Origin: Sapria himalayana
Lineage: Eukaryota; Streptophyta; Magnoliopsida; Malpighiales; Rafflesiaceae
Direction of reading: 5' to 3'
Length of the DNA stretch: 64,000 nucleotides
NCBI GenBank assembly: GCA_029783825.1
Contig: JAREIK010010368.1
Span: 358,012 to 422,011, forward strand
Below, in pieces: positions 8,651-22,000 of this stretch (positions are counted from its first letter, which is position 1; each line of letters opens with the position of its first letter). The position numbers and the translations under genes were made by a program. The notes below the pieces were generated by a model, which was given only the letters and a program-made list of their open reading frames with translations, was not told the DNA's origin and did not search any database.

Positions 8651-10794
8651 TTTGTTCTTCTCTCAACTCTATAATGATTGCTAAAGTTCTAACCAAAATA
8701 ATAGGAGCTTTTACTTTATCTCGATTATGTCTCATCATATTTGATGTTGAATCAATGAGCTATCAAAGTTAATTTGATTCATGTACGCTAACAGACTAAA
8801 CCAAAGTTGTACCCCTATGTGCTGAAATAGCTAGTTGTTGAGGATGCTATTTATATTGATTATTGTAATTTCTTCTAAAATATATCTCATGCACACACTC
8901 AAAGCAATTTTTTTAAAAGATAGTTCACCTCTAAAAAAATAACCACCTTGTAGCTTATTAGAACAAACTAGCCCTTGGGCAGTTTGAGCAGGTCAAGAAG
9001 TATGGGCTCTCTTTAAATCAAGAATCAAAAAATTTATTTTATTGGGATGTCTAAGCCTTTTTTTATATCCTCATGGATATGAAAAGTATCATTTCTTTCT
9101 CTTTATATTAAATGAGTCATGTATACAAGCTCACAATACCCAAAAGGTGCAAATGAATCATATTAAAATGTATAAAAGGTTTTAATCATTGCTCAAAATA
9201 TTAGTCTTGCATATTGACACTTGAGGTCACAAATCAAAGGAAAAAACCATAGTGATATTTCCAATCCCAAGAATTTTAGCTATAAATAGTTATAAAGAGT
9301 AGTACTCGAGTTTAACTATTTCTAGGGTCATTACTTTTGCTCTTGAGGAATGTCCAAAGTTAAAATCATTCCTAGTGCAATGACTTTGCAATATAAAGAT
9401 AAAATGCACAAGCTATGGTCATATCGAATACTGTGACCCAGTATTATAGTGATTAAATATGTATTTATGATCATTCTTCGTGTCATAACAATATGTTCAA
9501 CAGAGAGACACAAGTTATGCCATATTCTCATCGATATGATTTTGTGTTCTAGAGACAAAATATATAATCATGACCATTTCTAATGCTACAATAATCTAAA
9601 GCAAGAAAGTGAGTGAATCCATAACTCACCCCTCGAGTCATGTCTTTGTGTTACACATACAAAAAAGATAAATCTGTGACATTCCTAAAAGTTGTGAATT
9701 TTAATTTGAATTTAACACTAAGCCATTTGATTATAAAACTTCAAAACATGAAGATTTAGGATTTAGGGTTTATGGGTTAGGGTCATAGTTTATGGTTTAA
9801 GGCTTAGGATTTAATGTTTAGGGTTCATGGTTTTTTTTGGAAAATACACACTTTATTTATCATTTAGGCACCCAACTTACAAGAGACTAAAAAGGTGTCT
9901 AATTTAGGCCAGCCCACCAAATCCTATGCACCTTAATGATTCTATGCATAAAATACATAAAAAAACATAAATACTAAGTATTCCAAGCGTACGAATACAA
10001 CTAAAATCACCTGGCATTCCCGGACTTCAGAGTTGGCTTTGAGCCAATATGCGCACTGCGTCCTTTCCATTCGGATTTGTCCAAGACTTTTAGAGGAACC
10101 TGAATGATGCACCATATTAAAACTATTCAAATATAAGATTGCGCATGTGTGTGACATGCAGCATCATGCATTTGCCTATGTCATTTCTATGCAATGGAAT
10201 ACACGTAAAACTGAATACTCATAAATCCACAAGTCTTTATCTATGGCACTTTGGCAATTCATTCTACCTCTGAATTTTACATTCTTTTGCTCCAGTGATT
10301 CTCAAAAGAATATCTCGTGGGTAAGAATGCTTCCTCCTCGAGCTCCAAGAAGTGGCTGTATGTTGCACAGATAAAATATCAAAAAATATGCATGCATCGG
10401 TGTGCATGTGTGATGAGGTCCACCTCATAGTCTAATTATCTACGCGTACGACCAAGCAAGAATACAAGTAAAATTCCAAAATGTTATAAAGATGGGTCTT
10501 CTGCTCCCAGGAGTGTAGAATGAATTGGGTGGCCCACTATGCTGCCTGATAGGGCTAGTGGGACACACTCCTAGCAACTTTTAGGTTTACTCTCGACAAC
10601 TTTACTCGGTCTCGTCAGTTTTCTGAATGTTATCATCCTGGCTTGCTAGTGGGGCCCTCTACAAGTGGGTGAGCCCATACGTCTGGCTGCTTCTTGGACT
10701 TGCTGTCCCCTCTAAATGCTACTCCAAAATCGACAAGAATATGTGCACATTTGTACCGTGGTCTGTCGCTATGTGTGTGTGGTGCATCAGTATC
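8651..10794. other. Complex segment copy 1 (unidentified, embedded in satellite)
   Basis: A 2.1-kb block of less AT-rich, non-tandem sequence begins near TTTGTTCTTCTCTCAACTC and ends near GGTGCATCAGTATC. Two near-identical relatives lie at 33621-36100 and 46396-48855. It has no open reading frame with conserved coding character and no recognisable transposase, RT, integrase, tRNA or rRNA. Landmarks are TGTACCCCTATGTG, AGTATGGGCTCTC, a telomere-like stretch at 9753-9830, and a GC-richer right part (GCTGCCTGATAGGGCTAG). This copy lacks about 315 bp present in the other two (junction near 10518). It may be an old inserted non-autonomous element or captured genomic fragment now amplified with the array; I cannot identify it. 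Confidence 0.8.
9753..9830 (+). repeat. Telomere-like degenerate TTTAGGG stretch (complex copy 1)
   Basis: About 78 bp of 6-9-bp words such as GATTTAGG, ATTTAGGG, TTTATGGG, TTAGGG, TTTATGG, TTTAAGG, CTTAGG and TTTAGGG, all in the same orientation. It resembles a decayed interstitial plant telomere repeat. It sits in the middle of the complex segment and is retained in all three copies. Confidence 0.7.
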
Positions 10795-11415
10795 TGGGTT
10801 TAGTAGTTTAGTAATTTAAGTATTTATGTATTTTGTTGTTTATAGGATTTATTTAAATAATTAAATAAAAAAAATTATTTTTATGATTTTTTCTCATTTT
10901 CAAGGTTATAACCATTGAAAATATTATAATTTTTAATTTTTTTTCAAATGTTAATACAATATTTAATTATAATAATAATAAAAATTAAATATCATGTAAA
11001 TTCAATATAAATACTTTTATTGATCGATATTATAATAATGATCATAAAATAGATTAATAAACTATTATTAATAAGATAGATATTAATTAAAATATATTTG
11101 CAAAACCTAAAACGATTCAAAATCAAAGTAAAATATATTACTAAATAATAATTTTTTATTTTTAAATTTTTTTTTCTTTTTATAAGCTTATAAATTTTTT
11201 TGATGAAGATAAATTATTTAAATTATATTTGTCTCATTCATAATTTTATTTTGCAATTAATATTTCTATAAAAAAAACTAATAAATAATTAAAATGAATA
11301 TTGCAAGTATAAGGAATACAAATAAAAATGAGATTTATGATTAATTATTGAGGGTATACCGGTTTAATGGTTTAAGTATTTATGAGTTTAGGAGTTTAGT
11401 GATTTAAGTGTTTAG

Positions 11416-11796
11416 GCATTTAGTAGTTTATATGTTTTATTTAAATAATGAAATAACAAAAAAATCATTTTTCAAATTTTTTATCAATTTTGAAGGTTAT
11501 AACCTTTATAAATATAATAATTTTAAATTTTTTTCAAATGTGAATATAATATTTAATTATAATAAACTTAATAATTATATATCATATAAATTAAAAATAA
11601 ACAATTTTATTGATAGATATTAATAAACTAAATATAAATATAAATATAATAATGATCAAATAAAAAATTAATAAACTATTATTTATTGATAGATATTTAT
11701 ATATTATTTATAAATACTTAAACCTTTAAAGATGGTTTAAATGTTTAAGTATTTAAGAGGTTTGAGGTTTAGGAGTTAAATGATTTAAGTGTTTAG
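11416..11796 (+). repeat. Truncated signature monomer following complex copy 1
   Basis: This unit is only about 380 bp long. After GATAGATATTAATAAACT it contains a short slippage series of AAATATAAAT words. It then skips the usual monomer tail (AATCAAAGTAAAATATATT through GAGATTTATTA) and rejoins at AAAGATGGTTTAAATG. Identical architecture is present after complex copies 2 (36722-37079) and 3 (49467-49861), so it is a diagnostic unit of the higher-order repeat. Confidence 0.85.
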
Positions 11797-12304
11797 GCAT
11801 TTAGTAGTTTATAGGTTTTATATAAACAATAAAATAACAAAAAATTTATTTTTGTGATTTTATCTCATTTTCAAAGATGATAACCTTTAAAAAAATAATA
11901 ATTTTAAAATTATTTTCAAATGTAAATATACTATTTAGTTATAATAATCTTAATAATTATATACCATGTAAATTTAATATAAATAATTTTATTGATAAAT
12001 ATTATAATAATGATCAAAAATAAATTAATAATCAATTATTAATAAGATAGATATCAATTAAAATACAATTATAAAACCTAAAATTATTCAGAAGCAAAGC
12101 AAAATATATTACTATATAATAATTTTTTGTTTTAATTTTTTTTTTCTTTTTAAAAGTTTATCTATTATTTTTTGATGAAAAATAATTATATAAATTATTT
12201 TTGTCTAGCTCTATTTATTTTATAATTAATATTTATATATAAATAAACAAATAAATAATTAAAATGAATATTTAAAATTAAAAGAAAAAAAATGAGATTT
12301 AGTA

Positions 12305-12480
12305 TTTATTTATTAGGGATACTATTTTAATTTAAATTAGATCTGTCTCACCAATAATTTATTTTGTAATTAATATTTTTATAAAAATAAACTGATAAAT
12401 AATTAAAATAAAAATTTAAATTATATTGAAAAAAAATTAAAATGAGTTTTATGATTTATTAATAATCTATACCAGTTTAA
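12305..12480 (+). repeat. Compound monomer: duplicated monomer 3' end
   Basis: GGGATACTATTTTAATTTAA joins into ATTAGATCTGTCTCACC, followed by a second copy of the monomer tail ending at CTATACCAGTTTAATGG. The joint falls at a TTTAA/AATTTAAATT microhomology shared by both partners. Confidence 0.75.
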
Positions 12481-15400
12481 TGGAATAAGTATTTAGTTGT
12501 TTTGTCGTTTAGGAATTTAACAGTTTATGTTTTTAGGTTTTTAGTGGTTTATAGGTTTAATTTAAAATATAAAATAACAAAAAAAATTTCTATAATTTGT
12601 TATCATTTTCATAGGTTATAACCTTTAAAAATATAATAATATTTAAAATTTTTTGAAATGTGAATATAATATTTAGTTATAATAATATTAATAATTATAT
12701 ATCATATAAATTCAATTTAAAAAATTTTAATGATAGATAATATAATAATGGTCAAAAATTAAAATTAATAAACTATTAATAAAAAGATAGATATTAATTA
12801 AAAAATATTTACAAAACCCAAATAGATTCAAAATTAAAATAAAATATATTACTGGATAATTATTTGAAATTTTTAAATTTTTAAATTTTTATTTATTTTA
12901 TAAGTGTATATTTTTTTTTATTAAAAATAAATTAATTAAATTATATTTGTCGCACTCATACTTTATTTTGTAATAAATATTTCTATAAAAATAAACTAAT
13001 AAATAATTAAAATGAATATTTAAAATTATAATAAATAGAAATAAAAATTAGATTTATTAATTATTACGTAGTCTATAGCAGTTTAATGGTTTATGTATTT
13101 AGGCATTACGTTGTTTAGGAGTTAACTAATTTAACTATGTATGCATTTAGTGGATTATAGTTTTTATTTAAGAAAAAAAATAATAAAATTTCTTTTTATT
13201 ATTTTTTGATATTTTAAAAGGTTATAACATTTGAAAATATAATAATTTTTCAATTTTTTTCAAAATGAATAAATGTTTATTTATAATAGTCATAATAATT
13301 ATATATCATATAAATTCAATATAAACAATTTTATTGATAGATTTTCTAATAATTATCAAAAAATAAATTAAAAATCTTTTATGAATAACATTGATATTAC
13401 TTAAATATAATATCAAAACCTGAAATGATTCAAAAGCAAAGCAAAATATATTACATAAAAATAATTATTTGTTTTTAATTTTTTATTCTTTTTATAAGGT
13501 TATCAATTTTTTGATGAAAAAATAATTTTTATAAATTAAATTTTTAACTTATAATTTATTTTATATTTAATATATATATAACTAAACAATCAAAATGAAT
13601 TTTTTAAATTATAATGAAAACAAATAAAAAAATGAGATTTATTAATTATTATTTAGGGTATACCTGTTTAAATGATTATCTATATATGGGTATCAAGATT
13701 TTGTAGTATAGTGATTTAAATGTTTAGGCATTTAGTGATTTATAGGTTTAATTTAAACAATGAAATAATAATAAAAATATTTTTTTTGTATTTTCACATG
13801 TTCAAAGGTTATAATCTTTGAAAATATAATAATTTTAAAATCTTTTTCAAAAGTGACTATAATATTTAGTTATAATAATTATTAAATTTATATATCATAT
13901 AAATTAAATATAACTATTTTTATTGATAAATTATCTAATAATGATCAAAAAATAAATTAATAATCTATTATTAATAAGTTAGATATCAATTAAAATATAA
14001 TTACAAAACCTAACGTGATACAGAAACAACGTAAAATATATTACTATATAATAATTTATTATTGTTAATTTTATTCTTCTTTTAATAAGTTTATTAAATT
14101 TTTTTGTCGAAAAATAATTTATATAAATTATATTTGTCTAACACTTAATTTTTTTTGTAATTTATATATATATATATAAACAAATAAATAATTAAAATGA
14201 ATATTTAAAATTATAATGAAAAAAATAAAAATGAGATTTATTATTTATTATATGGGATATACCTGTTTAAAAAATTTATCTATTTCGGGTTTTCTCGATT
14301 TAGAAGTTTTTGATTTAAGTATTTAGGCATTTAATGGTTTATAGCTTTTATTTAAACAATGAAATAACAAAAAATAAATTTTTGATATTTTTTCAAATTT
14401 TCAAATGTCATAACATTTGAAAATATAATAATTTTAAATTTTTTTAAAAATGTTAATACAATATTTAGTAATAATAATTATTATCACTATATATAATATA
14501 AACTAAATATAAACAAATGTATTTATAATTTATATGAATTATCAAAAAATAAATAAATTAACTATTATTAATATGATAGATATAAATTAAAATATAATTA
14601 AAAAACCTAAAATGATTCAAACTCAAAGTAAAATTTAATACTAAATAATAATTTTTTAGTTTTGGCATCATTTTATAAGCTTATATATTTTTTAGTTGAA
14701 AAATATATTATTTATATTATATTTGTCACTCATAATTAATTTTGTAAAAAATATTTCTTTAATTTATTTAAAATATATTTAAAGTTTACGAGTTTAAAGG
14801 TTTAGGTATTTATGGACTTCAGGGTTTAGGAATTTAGAGATTTATGTATTTAGGCATTTAATGGTTTATACGTTTTATTTAAACAATGATATAACAAAAA
14901 AATTATTTTTGTTATTTTTTCTCATTTTTGAAGGTACCTGTGAAAATATAACAATTTTTAAATTTTTTTTATTTGTGAATACTATATTTAGTTATGATAA
15001 TCTTAATAATTATATATCATCTAAATTCAATATAAACTATTATATTGAATTATTAATGATCAAAAAAAAATATTTGCAAATAAATTATATCATGTTAATT
15101 CAAAAATTATTGATAGTTATTATATTAATGATCAAAAAATAAATTACAAAACTATTATTAATAAGATATATATTTTTTAAAATATATTTGCAAAACGTAA
15201 ATTTATTCAAAATCAGAGTAAAATATAATACTAAATAATAATTTTTTTGATGTTTTCCTTCTTTTTATATGTTTATATTTTTTGTTATTATAAGTAAATT
15301 ATTTAAATTATATTTGTTTTCCACATAATTTATTTTTAATTTATAATTCTATAAAAATAAACTAATAAATAATTGAAATGAATATTAAAAATTATAATGA

Positions 15401-18400
15401 ATACAAATAAAATTGAGATATATTATTTTTTATTCAGGATATACTAATTTAATGGTTTAAGTATTTAGGTATTTTGGGGTTTAGTGATTTAAGTATTTAG
15501 GACTTTAGTGATTTATAGCTTTTATTTAAAAAATGAAAAAATAAAAAATTAATTTTTTTGATTTTTTTTAATATTTGAAGGTTATAACCTTTGAAAAAAT
15601 AATAATTTTAAATTTTTTTTAATTGTTGATATAAGATTTAGTTATAATATTCTTAAAAATTATATATAATGTAAACTCAATATGAATAATTTTTTTAATA
15701 GATATTATAATAATGATCAATAAAAAATTAATAAACTATTATTAATAAGAATGATATAAATTAAAATATAATTGCATTAACTAAAATGATTCAAAATCAA
15801 AATAACATATATTACAAAATAATAAATTTTTGTTTTTAAAATTTTGCCTCTTTTTATAAGCATATATATTTTTTGTGATAAAAAATAAATTATTTAAAAT
15901 AGATCTGTCTCACTAATAATTTATTTTGTAATTAATATTTATATAAATATATACTGATAAATAATAAAAATAAAAATTAAAATGAGATTTATGATTTATT
16001 ATTAATGTATAGCAATTTAATAGTTTAAGTATTTAGAAGTTTTGTCGTTTAAGAGATTAGCGATTTATGTTTTTAGGCATTTAAGGGTTTATAGGTTTTA
16101 TTTAAACAATAAATAACAACAAAAATGTTGTAATTTTTTGTAATTTTCATAGGTTATAACCTTTGAAAATATAATAATATTTAAAATTTTTTAAAATGTG
16201 AATATAATATTTAGTTAGAATAATTTTAATAATTATATATCATATAAATTCAATATAAACAATTTTATTGATAGATTTTATAATAATGATCAAAAATTAA
16301 ATTAATAAACTATTAATAATAAGATTAATATTAAATAAAAATATTTACAAAACCCAAATTGATTCAAAATTAAAGTAGAAAATATAACTGGATAATAATT
16401 TTTAATTTTTAAATTTTTACTTCTTTTATAAGCGTATATATTTTTTTTGATAAAAAAAATGATTTAAATTATATTAGTCGCACTCATAATTTATTTTGTA
16501 ATAAATATTTCTATAAAAATAAACTTATAAATAATTAAAATGAATATTTAAAATAATAATAAATTGAAATAAAAATTAGATTTCTTAATTATTAAGAAGC
16601 ATGTAGTAGTTTAATGATTTATGTATTTAGGCATTACGGGCCTTAGGAGTTTACCGATTTAACTCTGTATGAATTTAGTTGTTTATAGGTGTTATTTAAA
16701 AATTAAAATAACAAAATAGTTATTTTTATTATTTTTTGATATTTTCAAAGGTGATAACATTTGAAAATATAATAATTTTAAATTTTTTTCAAAAGAGAAT
16801 TTAATATTTAGTTATAATAATCATTATATTTTTATATCATATAAATTCAATATAAACAATTTTATTGATAAATATTCTAATAATGATCAAAAAATAAATT
16901 AATAATCTATTATTAATAAGATAGATATCAATTAAAATATAATAAAAAAACCTAAAATGATTCTGACGAAATAAAAATATATTATACTATAATAATTTGT
17001 TGTTTTGAAATTTTTTTTCTTTTAATGGTTTATCCACATTTTTTTGATGAAAATTAATTTATATAAATTATATATGTCTAACTCATAATTTATTTTGTAA
17101 TTAAGATTTATATAAAAATAAACAAATAAATAATTAAAATGAATATTTAAAATTATAATGAAAAAGATAATATTGAGATTTATTCTTTATTATTTTGGGT
17201 ATACCAGTCTAATATTTTAAGTATTTAGTGGTTTTTTTGTTTATGACATTAGCAATTTATTTTTTTTAGCATTTAGTAGTTTATAGGTTTTATTTAAACA
17301 ATGAAATAACAAAAAAATTATTCTTGATATTTTTTCATATTTTCAAAGCTTATATCCTTTGAAAATATAATAATTTAAAATTTTTTAAAAATGTTAATAC
17401 AATATTTAGTAATAATAATCATTATAATTATATATAATATAAACTAAATATAAACAATTTTATTTATAGATATGATATCAATTATCAAAAAGTAAATTAA
17501 TATGCTATTATTAATATGATAGATATAAATTAAATTATAATTGCAAAACATAAAAATATTGAAAATCCAAGTAAAATTTATTACTAAATATGAACTTTTT
17601 TTTTAGTTTTTTCTTCTTTTTATAAGCTTATATTTTTTTTGATGATACATAAATTATTAAAATTATATTTGTATCACTCATAATTTATTTTGTAATTATT
17701 ATTTTATTAAATTATTTAAATTATATTTAAGCTTTACGAGTTTAAAGGTTTAAGTATTTAGGGGTTTTGTGTTTAGGAGTTTATAGGTTTAAGTTTTTAG
17801 GTATTTAGTGGTTTATAAGTTTTATTTAAACAATGATATAACAAAAAATTTATTTTTATTATTTTTTTAATTTTTGAAGGTTATAACCTTTGAAAATATA
17901 ATAATTTTTAAATTTTTTTCAAATGTAAATATAATATTTATTTATAATAATCTTAATAATTATAAGTCATTTAAATTCAATAAAAATAATTACATTGCTA
18001 GATAATATAAGAATGATCAAAAAAATTAAATAAACTATTATTAATAAGATAGATGTTATTTAAAATATATTTGCAAAATCTAAATTTATTCAAAATCAAA
18101 GTAAAATATATACTTAATAATAATTTTTTAATGTTTTGCTTTTTTTATAAATTTATATTTTTGTTATTATAAATAAATTATTTAAATTAATTTGTCTTAC
18201 TCATAATTTATTTTGTAATTTATAATTCTCTAAATATAAACTAATAAATAATTAAAATAATTATTTAAATTTATAATGAATACAAATAAAATTGAGATTA
18301 TTATTTATTATTCAGGATATACCGGTTTAATGGTTTAAGTATTTAGGAGTTTTTGAGTTTAGGAGTTAGTGATTTAAGTCTTCAGACGTTTAGTGATTTA

Positions 18401-19052
18401 TAGTATTCATATAAAGAATTAAAAAACAAAAATTTTAATTTTTACAATTTTTTAAATTTTTCAAGGTTGTAACCTTTGAAAATATAATAATTTTTAATTT
18501 TTTTAAATGTGAATATAATATTTAGTTATAATAATCTTAATAATTATATATAATGTAAACTAAATATAAATAATTTTATTAATAGATATTATGATAATGA
18601 TCAATAAATAAATTAATAAACTTGTATTAATAAGAATGATATAAATTAAAATATAATTTTAGAATCTAAAATTATTCAAAATCAAAATAAGATATATTAC
18701 TAAATAATAATTTTTTATTTTAATAATTTTGCCTCATTTTATCAGTAATTATTTTTTTTTGATGAAAAATAAATTATTTAAATTATATCTATCTCACTAA
18801 TAATTTATTTTGTAATTAATATTTCTTTAAAAATAAATTGATAAATAATTAAAATGAATATTTAAAATTATAATGAATACTAATAAAAAAGAGATATATG
18901 ATTTATTATTTAGGGTATACCTATTTAATGGTTTATGTTTTTTGTGGTTTTGGGGTTAAGGAGTTAATTGATTTATATGTTTGAACATTTAGGTGTTTAT
19001 CGGTTTTATTTAATCAATGAAATAAAAAAAATTATTTTTATCAATTTTCGTG

Positions 19053-19080
19053 ATTTTCAAAGGTTATAACCTTTGAAAAT
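19053..19080. repeat. Perfect 28-bp palindrome in satellite monomer
   Basis: Same perfect inverted repeat as at 7488-7515 (half-site ATTTTCAAAGGTTA), in a different monomer type about 11.6 kb away. Confidence 0.9.
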
Positions 19081-22000
19081 ATATTAATTTTTTTATATTT
19101 CTAAAATATGAATACAATACTTAGTTATAATAATCTTAATAATTATATTTGATGTAAATTTAATATAAAAAATTTTATTAATATATATTATTATAATGAT
19201 CGAAAAATAAATTAATAAACTATTTTTAATAAGATAGATATTAATTAAAATATATTGTAGACCCCAAAATAATTTAAAATCAAAGTAAAATATATTACAA
19301 AATGATAAATTTTTGTTTTTAAATTTTTAATTCTTTTTATAAGCTTATATTTATTTTTTGATTAAAAATAAATTATTAAAATTATATTTGTCTCACTCTT
19401 TATTTATTTTGCAATTAATATTTCTATACAAAATAAACTAATAAATAATTAAAATGAATATTTAAAATTATAATAATTACTAATTAAAATGAGATATATG
19501 TTTTATTATATATGGTATACCAGTTTAATGGATTATTAATTTAGGAGTTTTTTCGTTTAGGAGTTTATCAATTTATGTTTTTAGGCATTTAGTGGTTTAT
19601 AGGTTTAATTTATATAATAAAAATAAAAAATTTTTTTTTTAGATTTTTTTGATTTTCAAAGGTTATAACCTTAGAAAATAAAATAATTTTTAAAATTTTT
19701 TTAAATGTGAATACAATGTATAATTATATTAATCGTACTAATTATTATCATATAAATTCAATATAAACAATTTTAATGATAGATATTATAATAATGATCA
19801 AAAATTAAATTAATAAACTATTATTAATAATATCAATAATAATTAAAATACATTTACATAACACAAAATGATTCAAAATCAAATCAAAATATATTACTAA
19901 ATAATAATATTTAATTTTTAAAATTATCTTTCTTTTTATAAGCTTATTTTTTTTTATTAAAATAAATTATTTAAATAATATTTGTCTCACTCAAAATTTA
20001 TTTTGTAAATTATTTTTCTAAAAAATTAAACTATAAATAATTAAAATGAATATATAAAATTATAATAAATAGAAATAAAAATGAGATTTATTATTTATTA
20101 AGTAGCATATAGATCTTAAGATGTTTATGTATTTAAGGGTTTCGGGATTTATGAGCTTACTAATTTAAGTAAGTAAGCATTTAATGGCCTATAGGTTTTA
20201 TTTACAAAATACAATAACTAAAAATTTTTTTATTATTTTTTCTCATTTTTAAAGATAATAACCATTGAAAATATAATAATTTTTTAATTTTTTTTAAAAG
20301 GGAATACAATATTTATTTATAATAATCATAATATTTATATATCATATAAATTCAATATAAACAATTTTTTTGATAGATATTCTAATAATTATCAAAAAAT
20401 AAATTTAAAATCTATTATGAATAAGATTGATATTACTTAAAATATAATATCAAAACCTAAAATGATTCAAAATCAAAGCAAAATATATTACTAAATAATA
20501 ATTATTTGTTTTTAAATTTTTATTCTTTTTATAAGCTTATCAATTTTTTGATGAAAGATAATTTTTATAAATTATATTTTTAACTAATAATTTATTTTAT
20601 AATTAATACATATATAAAAATAAAAAACAAAATAATCAAAATGAATTTTTTTAACTTATAATGAAAACTAATAAAAATGAAATTTATTAATTATTATTTA
20701 GGGTATACAGATTTAAAGAATTATTTGTATAGAGGTATCGAGATTTTGTAGTTTAGTGATTTAAATGCTTAGGCATTTAGTGGTGTATAGGTTTTATTTA
20801 AACAATAAAATAACAAAGATAAAAATTTTTTTTTTATTTTTTCACATTTTCTAAGGTTATAACCTTTGAAAATATAATAATTTTAAAATTTTTCAAAAGT
20901 TAATAAAATATTTAGTTATAATAATCATTATATTTATATATCATATAAATTCAATATAAATATTTTTATTGATAAATATTCTAATAATGATTAAAAAATA
21001 ACTTAATAATCTATTATTAATAAGATAGATATCAATTAAAATATAATTACAAAACATAAAATGATTCAGAAGCAAAGCAAAATATATTACTATACAAAAA
21101 TTTATTGTTTTGAAATTTTTTTTTCTTTTAAAAAGTTTATCTATAATTTTTTGATGAAAAATATTTTATAAAAATTATATTTGGGTAACTCATAAATTAA
21201 TTTGTAATTAAAATATATATATAAATAAACAAATAAATAATTAAAATAAATATTTAAAATTATAATGAAAAAAAATAAGATTTATTATTTATTTTTTAGG
21301 GATACTGGTTTAATTTAAATTAGATCTATCTCACTAATAATTTATTTTGTAATTAATATTTCTATAAAAATAAACTGATAAATAATTAAAATAAAAATTT
21401 ATCGTTTAGGAGTTTAGCAACTTATGTTTTTAGGCTTTTAGTGGTTTATAGGTTTTATTTAAAAAATAAAATAACAAAAAAAAATTTGTAACTTTTTCTA
21501 ATTTTCATAGGTTATAACCTTTGAAAATATAATAATATTTAAAATTTTTGGAAATGTGAAAACAATATTTAGTTATTTTAATATTAATAATTATATATCA
21601 TATAAATTCAATATAAATAATTTTATCGATAGATATTATAATAATGATCAAAAATTAAATTAATAAACTATTTATAATAAGATAGATATTAATTAAAAAA
21701 AATTACAAAACCCAATTTGATTCAATATAATAGTAAAATATATTTCTGGATAACAATTTTTAATTTTTAAACTTTTACTTATTTTATAAGCATATATATT
21801 TTTTAAATTATTTTTGTCACACGCATAATTTATTTTGTAATAAATATGTCTATAAAAATAAACTAATAAATAATTAAAATGAATATTTAAAATTATAATA
21901 AATAAAATTAAAAATTAGATTTATTAATTATTAAGTAGTATATAGTGGTTTAATGGTTTATCTATTTTGACATTACGGGGTTTAAGAGTTTACTGATTTA

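Noticed and set aside
9331..9558. Minus-strand open frame in complex copy 1, also open in copy 3 (47073-47312)
   Set aside because: Between the two copies nearly all base changes alter the amino acid, the frame is broken in copy 2 by a small deletion, and no domain is recognisable. There is no sign of purifying selection.
8651..10794. Complex segment as a Helitron or TIR transposon
   Set aside because: No TC start with CTRR end plus hairpin, no terminal inverted repeats and no target duplication could be identified at its borders.
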